Below, one piece after another: positions 54,416-64,000 of a stretch of DNA of 64,000 nt (the first letter of the stretch is position 1; every line of letters begins with the position of its first letter). The position numbers and the translations under genes were made by a program. A model generated the notes under the pieces. The model made no database searches, was not told where the DNA came from, and saw only the letters and a program-made list of their open reading frames with translations. Origin of the DNA: Glutamicibacter uratoxydans (GTDB taxonomy: Bacteria; Actinomycetota; Actinomycetes; Actinomycetales; Micrococcaceae); contig NZ_BJNY01000004.1 in NCBI RefSeq assembly GCF_006539925.1, forward strand, positions 62,001-126,000. Reading direction: 5' to 3'.

Positions 54416-55618
54416 GTGTTAGAGCCTGAGCATGCCCCGCGGCCCACCCTGGTGATGTGGGATGAGCAGTACCTGAAATACAAATTCAGCGACTGGCATC
54501 CGATGCACCCCTGCCGCTTGGACTTGACCCACCGGCTGAGTGATCAGCTTGAGGTCTTCAACGCGCCGAATGTCAGCCTGGCCCCGCCGGAAGTCGCCGA
54601 GGACGCGGTGCTCGCCACGGTCCACGAACAGTCGTATATCGACCAGGTCCGCAAGGTCAGCGCCGATCCAACGCTGGTGGCCGAGGAGTTCGGTCTCGGC
54701 ACCGAAGACGACCCGGTCTTCGCCGGAATGCACGAGGCCGCCGCGCGGATCGTCGGCGGCTCGGTGATCGCGGCAGAAGCCATCATGGACGAGCGCACCG
54801 TGCGCGCGGTGAACTTCGCCGGCGGCATGCACCACGCGGCGCGCAGCAAGGCCAGCGGGTTCTGCATCTACAACGATGCGGCGGCCGCAATTTTCCGCAT
54901 GCTTGAACGCGGCGCACAACGCATCGTCTACATCGACGTCGACGCCCACCACGGCGACGGTACCGAGTCCATCTTCTGGGACGACGAGCGCGTGCTGACC
55001 ATCTCTATCCACGAATCGGGCCTGTCGCTGTTCCCTGGGACCGGCTTCGCCAACGAGATCGGCGGCAAGAATGCCGAGGGCTCTGCGGTGAACATCGCGA
55101 TCCCCGCCATGACCGGCGACGCCGGGTGGCTGCGCGCCTTCCACGCGGTCATTCCGCAGCTGGTGCGCGCCTTCAAGCCCGAGATCATCGTCTCCCAGCA
55201 CGGCTGCGACGCGCACCGCGACGACGACATGACCAACCTGAAGCTTTCGGTGGACGCCCAGCGCCAGGCCGCCCTTGACATCTCCCAGCTGGCCGACGAG
55301 CTGTGCGAGGGCCGCTGGCTTGCCACAGGGGGCGGTGGCTACAACGTCACCGGCGTGGTGCCGCGCACCTGGACCCATCTGACGGCCATCGCCGCGGGCA
55401 AGCCCATCCCGCTGCGCACCTACGTCCCGGAGACCTTCCGGCGCCATGTCCTTGAAACCTATGGCCGCGCGATGCCGTACCTGATGGGCGACGACGCCCA
55501 GCTGTGGTGGCGCAACTGGGAGATCGGCTACGATCCGGCAGACCCGGTGGACCGCACCATCATCGCCACACGCAAGGAAGTCTTCCCGCTGTTCGGGCTC
55601 GATCCCTGGTTCGATTAG
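54416..55618 (+). CDS. acuC: AcuC-type class II-like histone deacetylase family protein
   Basis: 400 residues from GTG at 54416. Zinc-deacetylase motifs: FAGGMHHAARSKASGFCIYND, YIDVDAHHGDGTESIFWDD (metal Asp and His) and GLSLFPGTG. AcuC deacetylates acetyl-CoA synthetase in Bacillus subtilis, and an acs gene is in the same window, so Acs is a credible target (inference). Divergent from trkH; the ArsR gene follows. Confidence 0.9.
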   Translation: MLEPEHAPRPTLVMWDEQYLKYKFSDWHPMHPCRLDLTHRLSDQLEVFNAPNVSLAPPEVAEDAVLATVHEQSYIDQVRKVSADPTLVAEEFGLGTEDDPVFAGMHEAAARIVGGSVIAAEAIMDERTVRAVNFAGGMHHAARSKASGFCIYNDAAAAIFRMLERGAQRIVYIDVDAHHGDGTESIFWDDERVLTISIHESGLSLFPGTGFANEIGGKNAEGSAVNIAIPAMTGDAGWLRAFHAVIPQLVRAFKPEIIVSQHGCDAHRDDDMTNLKLSVDAQRQAALDISQLADELCEGRWLATGGGGYNVTGVVPRTWTHLTAIAAGKPIPLRTYVPETFRRHVLETYGRAMPYLMGDDAQLWWRNWEIGYDPADPVDRTIIATRKEVFPLFGLDPWFD

Positions 55619-55689
55619 CCGCATATATGCCCCGCTGGCAAAACTGCTCGGGGGCTGACGTTGCGGTTTAGTCATATGCCGCTAGGGTT

Positions 55690-56130
55690 ATGTGTGTGGC
55701 TATTGATGAAGTTTTTTCCGCGCTCGCTGAACCTACCCGGCGCCGAATTATTGAAGCACTGCGTTTGGAACCCAAGGCGGTGGGCACCCTTGTCACCGAA
55801 CTGGAGATCTCCCAGCCGACGGTCTCAAAGCATTTGAAGGTCCTACGCGAGGCGAATCTGGTGGGAATGACGGCCGCCGGCCAGCGCAGAATCTACAGCG
55901 TCGATGCCGCGGCGATCGATGAACTGGTGCTGTGGTGCGCGCATATTGTGCCACAGCAGGCCGAAGAAGCACAGGAGTCCGAGGTCGAGCTTCTGCCCGA
56001 GGAACACTCCGGAGCCCAGGGTCAGGCGGCCGCGCAGCTGAGCCGCAGCGTGGGACGTGGACTGGAGCAAGTCACCGAAAGGGCGCAGGAATTCTTCGAC
56101 CGGCTTCCCCGCTTCGGACGGCGCAAGTAG
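55690..56130 (+). CDS. ArsR-family transcriptional regulator
   Basis: 146 residues. HTH_5 winged-helix pattern: VFSALAEPTRRRIIEALRLE, then ELEISQPTVSKHLKVLREANL and RRIYSVDAAAI. A Gln/Glu-rich tail follows. No metal-binding cysteine is visible, so it likely is not a metal sensor of the ArsR/SmtB kind. ATG at 55690 has AGGG upstream; a GTG at 55696 is the alternative. Upstream of gdhA on the same strand but separated by about 195 bases. Confidence 0.85.
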   Translation: MCVAIDEVFSALAEPTRRRIIEALRLEPKAVGTLVTELEISQPTVSKHLKVLREANLVGMTAAGQRRIYSVDAAAIDELVLWCAHIVPQQAEEAQESEVELLPEEHSGAQGQAAAQLSRSVGRGLEQVTERAQEFFDRLPRFGRRK

Positions 56131-56208
56131 ACATTTGACTAGTGAATCGATGCCCTAGCTTACAAAATGTCCAAAATTTTACGTTACGCGGGCCATACGG
56201 TTTTATAA

Positions 56209-57669
<1,461 letters not shown>

Positions 57670-57691
57670 GCCCCAGCAGCCGCTGCCTTCC

Positions 57692-57751
57692 GATCACCCG
57701 GGGTGTAATGAGTGCAATATCACTCTGCGCATCTCGGGTGATTGCATTTTT
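57692..57751 (+). terminator. Nested terminator after gdhA
   Basis: An outer stem of 8-9 bp (57692-57700 with 57735-57743) encloses an inner GAGTG/CACTC stem at 57710-57725 and is followed by a run of five T. Confidence 0.75.
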
Positions 57752-57933
57752 GCAACAATTTATTCGTTTTGCGTCGTCGCTCATGTGTTTCGTGATGCGA
57801 AAGTTACCAAAGTGCGATTAGACTAGGACAAAGCAAACGTGAATCTGATCGCCGTTGTTGATCCTCAGTCGTGTAAGTTCACGTGCGCTAGTCACGCGAC
57901 GAATCAGAGATCAGCGTCAGGAGAATATCCCGC

Positions 57934-58158
57934 ATGCAGGATAAACAGAATTTTGCAGGAGCCCGTTTCATGACGGTGGCCGAAGTGGCCGACATGATGC
58001 GTGTTTCCAAAATGACCGTTTATCGCCTGATCCACGCAGGTGATCTTCCTGCGGTTCAGTTCGGTCGCTCCTATCGCGTTCCAGAAAACGCTGTGGAGTC
58101 CTACCTGCAGTCTGCGGCTATTGATCCGCAGCGCGGCACCGGTTCTCTCGGTCGATAA
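57934..58158 (+). CDS. BldC-like MerR/excisionase-type small DNA-binding protein
   Basis: 74 residues. The helix-turn-helix MTVAEVADMMRVSKMTVYRL and the following IHAGDLPAVQFGRSYRVP match BldC, the small developmental regulator of Streptomyces, and excisionase-type HTH proteins. In non-sporulating actinobacteria the homologue is conserved beside proC and bS22 (recalled as Rv0500A). Likely an autonomous DNA-binding protein. Confidence 0.82.
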   Translation: MQDKQNFAGARFMTVAEVADMMRVSKMTVYRLIHAGDLPAVQFGRSYRVPENAVESYLQSAAIDPQRGTGSLGR

Positions 58159-58296
58159 GCCCAGCGGTGGTCAGAGTATGGCCGAAAAGCGGGTAATCTA
58201 TTAAGGAACGTTTAACGTCCGGTCAACCTTTCCGTATGCCGCAATGCATGTGGTGCTTTTGGGTTGGCGCATTTATTTAGTTTGTGAGGAACCAGT

Positions 58297-58395
58297 ATGG
58301 GCTCTGTTATCAAGAAGCGCCGCAAGCGTATGTCGAAGAAGAAGCACCGCAAATTGCTTCGTAAGACCCGCCACCAGCGTCGCAACAAGAAGTAA
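58297..58395 (+). CDS. bS22/AURKAIP1-like 32-residue ribosomal protein
   Basis: A very short gene: ATG at 58297, TAA at 58393-58395. The translation [20 protein letters not shown] and onward ([11 protein letters not shown]) is almost entirely Lys, Arg and His, with the AURKAIP1/COX24 pattern seen in small actinobacterial ribosomal proteins (bS22). GAGGAA lies 7 bases before the ATG. A terminator follows. Position after the BldC-like gene is conserved in actinobacteria (recalled). Confidence 0.85.
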   Translation: MGSVIKKRRKRMSKKKHRKLLRKTRHQRRNKK

Positions 58396-58427
58396 ATTTA
58401 CTTCGAGCAGCTTGCCGTTAGGCATTC

Positions 58428-58475
58428 ATCGCCACCGCATCAGGATTTACTCCTGGACGGTGGCGATTGCTTTTT
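58428..58475 (+). terminator. Terminator after bS22 gene
   Basis: A 10-bp stem (58428-58437 with 58458-58467) contains an inner CAGGA/TCCTG stem and is followed by T residues at 58470-58475. Confidence 0.85.
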
Positions 58476-58498
58476 CCTGTTTGGCCCGGCCCGGCCGC

Positions 58499-59305
58499 CT
58501 AGAAGCCGCTGCGGTCCTTGAAGGACCGCTTGAGCGCCCAGATGAATCCGATGACTCCGGCGGCCTTCAGGCTCAGCTTTGCGGCCCGCTGGCCCTTGCG
58601 GAAGTCGTAGACCTGCCAGCCTCTGCGCTTGGCATAGGCGCGTAGGCGCGCATCGGGGTTGACGCAGACCGGATGCCCGACGGCTTCGAGCAGGGGCACA
58701 TCGTTGTAGGAATCCGAATAGGCCCAGGAATTGGATAGGGAGATCCCGCGTTCCTTGGCCAGCTCCCGCACAGCCTGCGCCTTTTCGGCGGCGTGAAGAA
58801 TCGGCGTGGCAAGAGACCCTGTATACAACCCGTCCTCGCGGTCGACCACGGTGCCGAGCGCTCCAGAGAGGTTGAGCCGCGAAGCAATGACATTAGCGAC
58901 TTCCACCGGGGTGGCGGTGACCAGCCATACTTCGCGTCCCACTGCCCGGTGCTGGTTGGCGATCGCTACGGTTCCCTGCCAGAGCTTCGGCGCGATGTAC
59001 TCGTCGTAGATTTCCTCGCCGATCTTTTCGATATCGGCGACTAGGATGCCTTTAACCAGAAGCAGCGCACGGTCGCGGATGGCCTGGATATCGCCAAGGT
59101 GCTCGCCTCGGGCGACAAAGCGCAGCTGCTTGAGTGCAAACCACATGATCTCGCGCAGGTGGAAGAACTTGCGTTCATGGAGCTTTCGGGCCAGTAGATA
59201 GGCCGAGGCGCCCCGGACAAGAGTGTTGTCGACGTCGAAGAAGGCGGCAACGCCCTCGGCGCCGTCGGTCGGTGCAGTGGCGGAAGCAGGATTGGTGGAA
59301 GACAT
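58499..59305 (-). CDS. HAD-IB family phosphatase (SerB-like)
   Basis: 268 residues. HAD motifs: FFDVDNTLV (nucleophile Asp), LVTATPVEVANV (motif II Thr) and SDSYNDVPLLEAVG (acidic motif IV), with Lys in between. HAD-IB phosphatases include phosphoserine phosphatase, but here the cap differs, and membrane-lipid or glycerol-phosphate substrates are equally possible. In mycobacteria SerB1 occupies the same relative position (recalled). Confidence 0.85.
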   Translation of the reverse strand: MSSTNPASATAPTDGAEGVAAFFDVDNTLVRGASAYLLARKLHERKFFHLREIMWFALKQLRFVARGEHLGDIQAIRDRALLLVKGILVADIEKIGEEIYDEYIAPKLWQGTVAIANQHRAVGREVWLVTATPVEVANVIASRLNLSGALGTVVDREDGLYTGSLATPILHAAEKAQAVRELAKERGISLSNSWAYSDSYNDVPLLEAVGHPVCVNPDARLRAYAKRRGWQVYDFRKGQRAAKLSLKAAGVIGFIWALKRSFKDRSGF

Positions 59306-59431
59306 TTGCTCTAGCTTATCAATCCGCGGCTCCTGCCCTGGCCTTTGGAGATCACCGTTGTATTACGGATCACCGGGGTGCAAAACGTCGTCGAGTTTAA
59401 GACCCTCCAAGGCCCATGAGATTATGAATAG

Positions 59432-59680
59432 GTGAGTACTTTGCATGAAATTCAGCTGCTTGTCCGCCAGGGATGCCATCTGTGCCAGGCTGCGCGGGAA
59501 ACCGTCCACGACGTGACGCAGCGCTTGGGCATGCAATTTACCGAATTGGACATCGACGAATATCCAGCGCTGCTTGAACGCCATCATGAAGAGGTTCCCG
59601 TCCTGCTGATCGACGGGCAGGTCCGCGACTTCTGGACCATCGACGGCGCGCGCCTAGAGCGCCTGCTACAAACATCATGA
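59432..59680 (+). CDS. Glutaredoxin-family protein (DUF836-like thioredoxin fold)
   Basis: 82 residues with GTG start. The redox motif CHLC is in RQGCHLCQAARE, with the cis-proline region EVPVLLIDGQ after it. Glutaredoxin-like small proteins act in thiol exchange; here a partner is not clear. It is 36 bases upstream of rex on the same strand, as recalled for mycobacteria (Rv0508 next to hemA). Confidence 0.8.
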   Translation: MSTLHEIQLLVRQGCHLCQAARETVHDVTQRLGMQFTELDIDEYPALLERHHEEVPVLLIDGQVRDFWTIDGARLERLLQTS

Positions 59681-59716
59681 GCCTGTACGAACTTCCGCCA
59701 GGACAGGAGAGCTGCC

Positions 59717-60352
59717 GTGGCCGAGGCTGAAGCAAAGGTGCTGCCCGAGGCTACCGTCGCACGCCTGACGCACTACCTGCGGGCGCTGAATGCGCTGGAG
59801 GCGCAGGGCCTTGAACGCACCAGCTCCGGAGTCCTGGCCAAGGAAGCGGGAGTGAATCCCGCAATACTCCGCAAGGATCTCTCGTGGCTCGGCTCCTACG
59901 GGACCCGCGGCGTGGGCTATGTAGTGCGAGAGCTGGCCGAACACATCAACAACACCCTGGGACTGAACCGGGATTGGCGTGTGCTGATCCTCGGAGCCGG
60001 CAACTTGGGCCGTGCGCTGAGCGGCTATGCCGGTTTTGCGATCCGCGGCTTCAAGGTCCAGGCGATCCTCGATGTTGACCCTGCAATGATCGGTTCGCGC
60101 GTTGGCCAGCTTCAGGTTGAAGACAGCCGCGATCTGGCATCGGTAGTCGAACGCGAAGAGATCAACATCGCGGTGCTCGCGGTGCCGGGGCAGGCAGCCC
60201 AGGACCTGATCTATGAACTCTCTGACCTTGGCGTGAATTCAGTGCTTTCCTTCGCGCCGAAGCCTCTGGTGGTACCGCGCGGAATGAACGTCCGCCGGGT
60301 GGACCTGTCCACCGAGCTGCAGATTCTTGCCTATCTTGCCGTCCAATCCTGA
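59717..60352 (+). CDS. rex: Redox-sensing transcriptional repressor Rex
   Basis: 211 residues with GTG at 59717 and AGGAG upstream. The N-terminal winged helix has LERTSSGVLAKEAGVNPAIL and RKDLSWLGSYGTRGVGY; the Rossmann domain has VLILGAGNLGRALSGY. Rex represses respiratory and fermentation genes when NADH/NAD+ is low, binding DNA as a dimer. A bidirectional terminator follows. Confidence 0.93.
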   Translation: MAEAEAKVLPEATVARLTHYLRALNALEAQGLERTSSGVLAKEAGVNPAILRKDLSWLGSYGTRGVGYVVRELAEHINNTLGLNRDWRVLILGAGNLGRALSGYAGFAIRGFKVQAILDVDPAMIGSRVGQLQVEDSRDLASVVEREEINIAVLAVPGQAAQDLIYELSDLGVNSVLSFAPKPLVVPRGMNVRRVDLSTELQILAYLAVQS

Positions 60353-60372
60353 ATCGGCTGAGCGTAGTTAAA

Positions 60373-60418
60373 AACGGGTGGTGCCAGGCATCCTTGCGGA
60401 TACCGGGCACCACCCGTT
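60373..60418. terminator. Terminator after rex
   Basis: A perfect 13-bp stem (60373-60385 with 60406-60418) with a 20-base loop; A residues on the left would suit the reverse strand as well. It separates rex from the convergent membrane-protein gene. Confidence 0.7.
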
Positions 60419-60447
60419 GTCAGCTGCGGTTCGCAGTCTCTGGCTCT

Positions 60448-61206
60448 TTAGCGGTAGCCGGCCATGCGGGCCCTGCGGCGGGCAATGATGTACTCGGAGG
60501 ACGGACGCAGCCAGGAGAAGACGACTCCTGCCACTCCGCAGATGACGCCCAGCAGAGTCAGCGCGATCAGCAGTCCGGCCTGGCCGCCGCCGAAGGTGGC
60601 AATGGCTGCCAGGGTGCTGGCAACACCCATGACCGAGAGCACGGCAAGAATGGTGGCAACCACGCGCATCGCGTTCACGCCGCGGCCCACGAAGAAGCCG
60701 ACCAAGAAGTACAGGCCGACGCTGATGACCAGGGAAACCACCATGAACCCTGCCAGCGTCGAGTGGATCTCGTTGACGAATGCCTCAGGGCTGCTCATCA
60801 TCTGCTGGATCATCGGATCCTCGGACGCACCCGGTGTCGAGGCCATCTGACGGTCGAACTCATCCTTGATGGCGCTCCACTGGGAGCTGAACATGTTCAT
60901 GAACAGGTCCGACTGGAAGACCAGCCAGTTGGCGACCGCGCTGATCACGCCGGCGGCGAGGATCAGCAGGAAAGCCCACTGCAGGGTCTGCGGACGCTCT
61001 GCCGGTGGCGGTACTGCGGCATAGCCTCCCTGCTGCTGTGCATAGGGGTCGAAGGCAGGCGGCTGGCCAGGCTGCTGCCCGTAGGGATTTTGGCCGTACG
61101 GCGCCGGCTGCTGGCCATAGGGGTTCTGGCCGTAGGGATTTGAAGCATTGGACCCGGCATTGGGGTCGTAGGGCTGGCCCGGTTGGTTCGGATCGTAGTT
61201 GCTCAT
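60448..61206 (-). CDS. Membrane protein with Pro/Gln/Tyr/Gly-rich N-terminal repeats
   Basis: 252 residues from ATG at 61206 (MSNYDPNQPGQPYD, with GAGG upstream), which replaces a longer frame with an unlikely N-terminus. Tandem NPYGQ repeats fill the first 80 residues, followed by four hydrophobic segments (AFLLILAAGVISAVANWLVF and others) and a short basic tail. Repeats of this kind in actinobacterial membrane proteins have no known catalytic role. Divergent from the histidine phosphatase gene. Confidence 0.6.
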   Translation of the reverse strand: MSNYDPNQPGQPYDPNAGSNASNPYGQNPYGQQPAPYGQNPYGQQPGQPPAFDPYAQQQGGYAAVPPPAERPQTLQWAFLLILAAGVISAVANWLVFQSDLFMNMFSSQWSAIKDEFDRQMASTPGASEDPMIQQMMSSPEAFVNEIHSTLAGFMVVSLVISVGLYFLVGFFVGRGVNAMRVVATILAVLSVMGVASTLAAIATFGGGQAGLLIALTLLGVICGVAGVVFSWLRPSSEYIIARRRARMAGYR

Positions 61207-61403
61207 AACCGTCCTCGATAGGTTGGTGCAGGTGTTGATGTGCCGATGTGCTTGCTTAATCCCAAGCGTAGTCGCCGCAGATAGTGATGCACCCCATCCC
61301 AAAGGATGGTTTTTCTATTTGCGAATCCCATGCAAGCCCTGTGAATCGTTGACGGGGGCCACATTATTCATCTTTAAGGTTGATTCTTTGAGACACTGGA
61401 AGC

Positions 61404-62066
61404 ATGCCTTTATCGACTGTTCATTTGTTGCGCCATGGGGAAGTTCACAACCCAGACCGCGTTCTGTATGGACGAATCCCAGGCTTCGGGCTTTCCGACC
61501 TCGGATTCAAGATGGCCGAAGGGGCTGGCGCCTATTTCGCCAAGCACCAGGAACGCGGCGGCCGCATCGTGCGCTTGGTCGCCTCGCCGTTGATCCGGGC
61601 CCAGCAGACCGCCGCTCCCACCGGGCAGGCGCTTGAACTGCCGATCCTCACCGATGACCGCGTCATCGAAGCCGAGAACAAGCTGCAGGGCCTGTCGAAC
61701 GTGGCCACGCATCTGAAGAAGCCGGAATACTGGCCGCTGCTGGTCAACCCGCTCAAGCCTTCATGGGGCGAGCCCTACAAGCAGCAGGTCGCCCGCATGC
61801 GCGAGGCCATGGACTTCCACCGCCACGAAGCGGTGCAGGAGCACGGCCCGGACGCCGAAGTAGTCATCGTCAGCCACCAGCTGCCGATCTGGGTGACCCG
61901 CCGCGATGCCGAAGGCAAGCCGCTGTGGCACGATCCGCGCAAGCGCGAGTGCACCTTGGGATCGATTACCAGCTTTGATTTTGAAGGGGACAAGCTCGTC
62001 TCCGTGCGTTATACCGAACCGTGCCCCGAGCTTTTGGCGGGCGCCGCGAACATTCCTGGAGCTTAG
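61404..62066 (+). CDS. Histidine phosphatase family protein (phosphoglycerate mutase-like)
   Basis: 220 residues. The RHG signature LLRHGEVHNPDRVLYGR is near residue 8, ASPLIRAQQTAAPTG supplies another catalytic Arg, and the second His is in VIVSHQLPIW. Substrate not defined. The same gene is recalled upstream of the resA-ccdA-resB cluster in mycobacteria. The next gene starts 6 bases after the stop. Confidence 0.85.
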   Translation: MPLSTVHLLRHGEVHNPDRVLYGRIPGFGLSDLGFKMAEGAGAYFAKHQERGGRIVRLVASPLIRAQQTAAPTGQALELPILTDDRVIEAENKLQGLSNVATHLKKPEYWPLLVNPLKPSWGEPYKQQVARMREAMDFHRHEAVQEHGPDAEVVIVSHQLPIWVTRRDAEGKPLWHDPRKRECTLGSITSFDFEGDKLVSVRYTEPCPELLAGAANIPGA

Positions 62067-62072
62067 AGCAAA

Positions 62073-62693
62073 ATGATTGATCCTGTGCAGAATCCTCGAT
62101 CGCTGTCGCGGCGCACCATGCTGCGTTCGCTGATGGTCGCCGCGGCAGTGGTGCCGCTGGCGGCGTGCGCGAAGGAAGATTCCCTGACCAAGCAGGCAAA
62201 CAGCGGCGATGGCAAAAACTATATTGCCGGCGACGGCGCGGTCCAGGAATACGCGTTGGACCAGCGCACAGACCCAGTGGACATCAAGACCGAGACCTAC
62301 CACGGCACCAAGGTGGACACCGCTGCATGGCAGGGCCAGCCGGTTGTCTTGAACTTCTGGTACGCGGCCTGCGCCCCGTGCCGCATTGAAGCTCCCGATC
62401 TGAAGAAGCTCGCGGACGAATTCAAGGGCAAGGTGCATTTCCTGGGCGTCAACGTGCGCGACGAAGCAGAGGCGGCCAAAGCCTTTGAACGCACCTTCAA
62501 CCTGCCCTACGAATCGGTGCAGGACACCAGCGGAGATATCCAGCTGGCCATGACCAAGTATGTGCCGCTGCAGGCGGTGCCGTCCACGCTGGTCCTTGAC
62601 CGCAAGGGCCGGGTCCGGGCCCGCGTCATCGGCGCCGTGGAACCGGGCACGCTCAAGGCGCTGATCAACACCGCCATGACTGAAGAGCTGTGA
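62073..62693 (+). CDS. ResA/TlpA-type thiol-disulfide oxidoreductase, lipoprotein
   Basis: 206 residues. The N-terminus has a Tat-like SRRTMLRS followed by a hydrophobic stretch and lipobox LAAC, so it is probably exported and lipidated. The thioredoxin-fold motif CAPC is in FWYAACAPCRIEAPDL, with cis-Pro in LQAVPSTLVLD. It keeps apocytochrome c cysteines reduced, receiving electrons from CcdA. First gene of a resA-ccdA-resB group; ccdA starts 8 bases downstream. Confidence 0.85.
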   Translation: MIDPVQNPRSLSRRTMLRSLMVAAAVVPLAACAKEDSLTKQANSGDGKNYIAGDGAVQEYALDQRTDPVDIKTETYHGTKVDTAAWQGQPVVLNFWYAACAPCRIEAPDLKKLADEFKGKVHFLGVNVRDEAEAAKAFERTFNLPYESVQDTSGDIQLAMTKYVPLQAVPSTLVLDRKGRVRARVIGAVEPGTLKALINTAMTEEL

Positions 62694-62701
62694 GCTGAGC
62701 G

Positions 62702-63457
62702 TTGACCTCTAATCCCTTTGCCGACATCGTTCTGGACGGCTCGCTGCTGCTTGCCGCTCCGGTGGCTTTGCTGGCCGGACTGGTGTCTTTCCTGTCTCCC
62801 TGCGTGCTTCCGCTGGTGCCCGGGTACCTGGGCTACGTCACCGGCCTGACCGGAGCCGACCTCAAGGAGCACCGCCGCGGCCGCGTCGTGCTGGGCGTGC
62901 TGCTGTTCGTGTTGGGCTTCTCCGTGGTGTTCATCGCCGCCGGAGTGCTGTTCAGCCAGGCCACGGCATGGCTGCGCTTCAACGGCGGCTGGGTCACCCA
63001 GGCGCTGGGCTTGGTAGTGATCTTCATGGGCATCGTGTTCATGGGCGGCTTCTCGTGGATGCAGCGGGACGCCAAGATCCACAAGCGCCCGCCGGCAGGA
63101 CTGTGGGGAGCCCCGGTGCTGGGGCTGACCTTCGGCCTGGGCTGGGCGCCGTGCATCGGCCCGACCCTGTCCGCGGTGCTGATCATGTCCACCGGCGTGG
63201 ACGCGAACGTGGGCCGAGGCGCGCTGCTGACGGTGTTCTACTGTCTGGGGCTCGGACTGCCGTTCCTGCTGATCGCCTTCGGGCTGCAGCGGGGAATGCA
63301 GGCAATGAACTTCTTCCGCCGCCACCAGCTGCTGATCATGCGGCTGGGCGGGGGTCTGCTGATTCTTTTGGGCGTAGTGATGGTGACCGGCCTGTGGGGC
63401 AACTGGGTTACCGAATTGCAAAACTGGTTTGCCAATGAAGTGAGGTTGCCAATCTAA
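62702..63457 (+). CDS. ccdA: Cytochrome c biogenesis protein CcdA
   Basis: 251 residues from TTG at 62702. Six-helix CcdA/DsbD membrane core with Cys in FLSPCVLPLVPGYLGYVTG and LGWAPCIGPTLSAVL, the pair that carries electrons across the membrane. It passes reducing equivalents from cytoplasmic thioredoxin to ResA. The stop overlaps the resB start (TAATG). Confidence 0.92.
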   Translation: MTSNPFADIVLDGSLLLAAPVALLAGLVSFLSPCVLPLVPGYLGYVTGLTGADLKEHRRGRVVLGVLLFVLGFSVVFIAAGVLFSQATAWLRFNGGWVTQALGLVVIFMGIVFMGGFSWMQRDAKIHKRPPAGLWGAPVLGLTFGLGWAPCIGPTLSAVLIMSTGVDANVGRGALLTVFYCLGLGLPFLLIAFGLQRGMQAMNFFRRHQLLIMRLGGGLLILLGVVMVTGLWGNWVTELQNWFANEVRLPI

Positions 63458-64000
63458 TGGCGAAGAACAAGCGAAACGCCAAGAACGCGGGGGATGCCCC
63501 GGCGCTTGGCTTCGTCGGATCCATGCGGTGGATCTGGACGCAGCTGACGTCGATGCCTACCGCGCTGTTCCTGCTGCTGCTGCTGGCAGTCGCCGCGGTG
63601 CCGGGCTCGATCTTCCCGCAGCGTTCGGCGAATCCCGAGGTTGTCGTCCAGTACCTGGAACAGCATCCGGTGGCAGGCCCTTGGCTTGATAAGTTCCAGA
63701 TGTTCGAGGTGTACTCTTCGGTCTGGTTCTCCGCGATCTACCTGCTGCTGTTCATTTCCCTGGTTGGCTGCATCCTGCCGCGCATCAAAAAACATGCCAA
63801 GGCGCTGCGCACTCCGCCGCCGCGCACCCCAGCCAAGATGCAGCGTCTGCCGCAGTACACTTCGCTGGAAATCATCGAGGGCGAATCCGACACCCCGGAT
63901 GACGACCAGGTCATCGAGGATACTTACAAGATCCTGAAGAAGCGCGGCTACCGGGTGGAGCGCCGCAAGGATGCCACCGGCCGCTCGGTTGCTGCTGAAC
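63457..64000 (+). CDS. resB: Cytochrome c biogenesis protein ResB, N-terminal part (gene cut by window end)
   Basis: 181 codons are visible from ATG at 63457, and the frame is still open at base 64000. The start overlaps the ccdA stop (TAATG). A membrane helix (ALFLLLLLAVAAVPGSIFPQ) leads into RSANPEVVVQYLEQHPVAG, then a second helix (SAIYLLLFISLVGCILPR) and the loop TPPPRTPAKMQRLPQYT, as in ResB proteins of the system II cytochrome c maturation pathway. ResC/CcsA would be expected downstream. Confidence 0.88.
   Translation, partial: MAKNKRNAKNAGDAPALGFVGSMRWIWTQLTSMPTALFLLLLLAVAAVPGSIFPQRSANPEVVVQYLEQHPVAGPWLDKFQMFEVYSSVWFSAIYLLLFISLVGCILPRIKKHAKALRTPPPRTPAKMQRLPQYTSLEIIEGESDTPDDDQVIEDTYKILKKRGYRVERRKDATGRSVAAE

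Overview
The window is a 64-kb piece of a high-GC actinobacterial chromosome, best fitting Micrococcaceae (an Arthrobacter or Glutamicibacter relative). Evidence: GTG and TTG starts at good Shine-Dalgarno sites, actinobacterial families (DUF3073, a septum-formation-type membrane protein, sterol carrier family, MarP-like protease, BldC-like regulator, a 32-residue bS22-like protein, a Ssd-TadA pilus locus), and gene order that from memory resembles several conserved mycobacterial blocks. The genus is inferred.

Layout. 1-13.3 kb: clpB C-terminus, a septum-formation-type protein, DUF3073, a sirtuin, a reverse-strand operon of VanZ, VanY-like lipoprotein, response regulator and histidine kinase, then purine genes purM and purF (reverse) and purD and purC (forward) with a sterol carrier family gene, an asparaginase and an orphan ribbon-helix-helix protein between them. 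13.3-18.3 kb: a siderophore-binding lipoprotein behind a probable iron box and a heterodimeric ABC exporter. 18.3-30.4 kb: metallophosphoesterase, bifunctional PBP, DUF4177, RidA, two Nudix enzymes, Crp regulator, MarP-like protease, aroQ, acs, nth. 30.4-39.3 kb: a short family-A DNA polymerase, a low-GC island, then a seven-gene Tad pilus locus. 39.3-46.4 kb: MrfA-like helicase, two GNATs, trhO, a methyltransferase and an HTH regulator. 46.5-64 kb: topA, ppx/gppA, TIM-barrel protein, proC, Trk/Ktr potassium uptake, acuC, ArsR regulator, gdhA, BldC-like regulator, bS22, HAD phosphatase, glutaredoxin-like protein, rex, a membrane protein, a phosphoglycerate mutase-like protein and the cytochrome c maturation genes resA-like, ccdA and resB (cut by the window end).

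Functional links. Crp (23.5 kb) probably binds near-consensus sites in front of itself and of acs. Acs is a classic target of lysine deacetylation, and two candidate deacetylases (a sirtuin and AcuC) are present. Rex, the glutaredoxin-like protein and ResA-CcdA-ResB form a redox and respiration group.

The most unusual part is 32.0-34.65 kb. About 2.3 kb of low-GC DNA sits between duplicated pieces of the polymerase/ssd junction: a 57-bp direct repeat on both sides, a decayed copy of the pilus gene ssd on the left and a 23-bp fragment of the polymerase gene on the right. Inside are an intact DUF4365 nuclease-like gene and, on the same strand, a previously intact gene of about 220 codons now broken by frameshifts and a stop. 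The island has no integrase or transposase that I can see.
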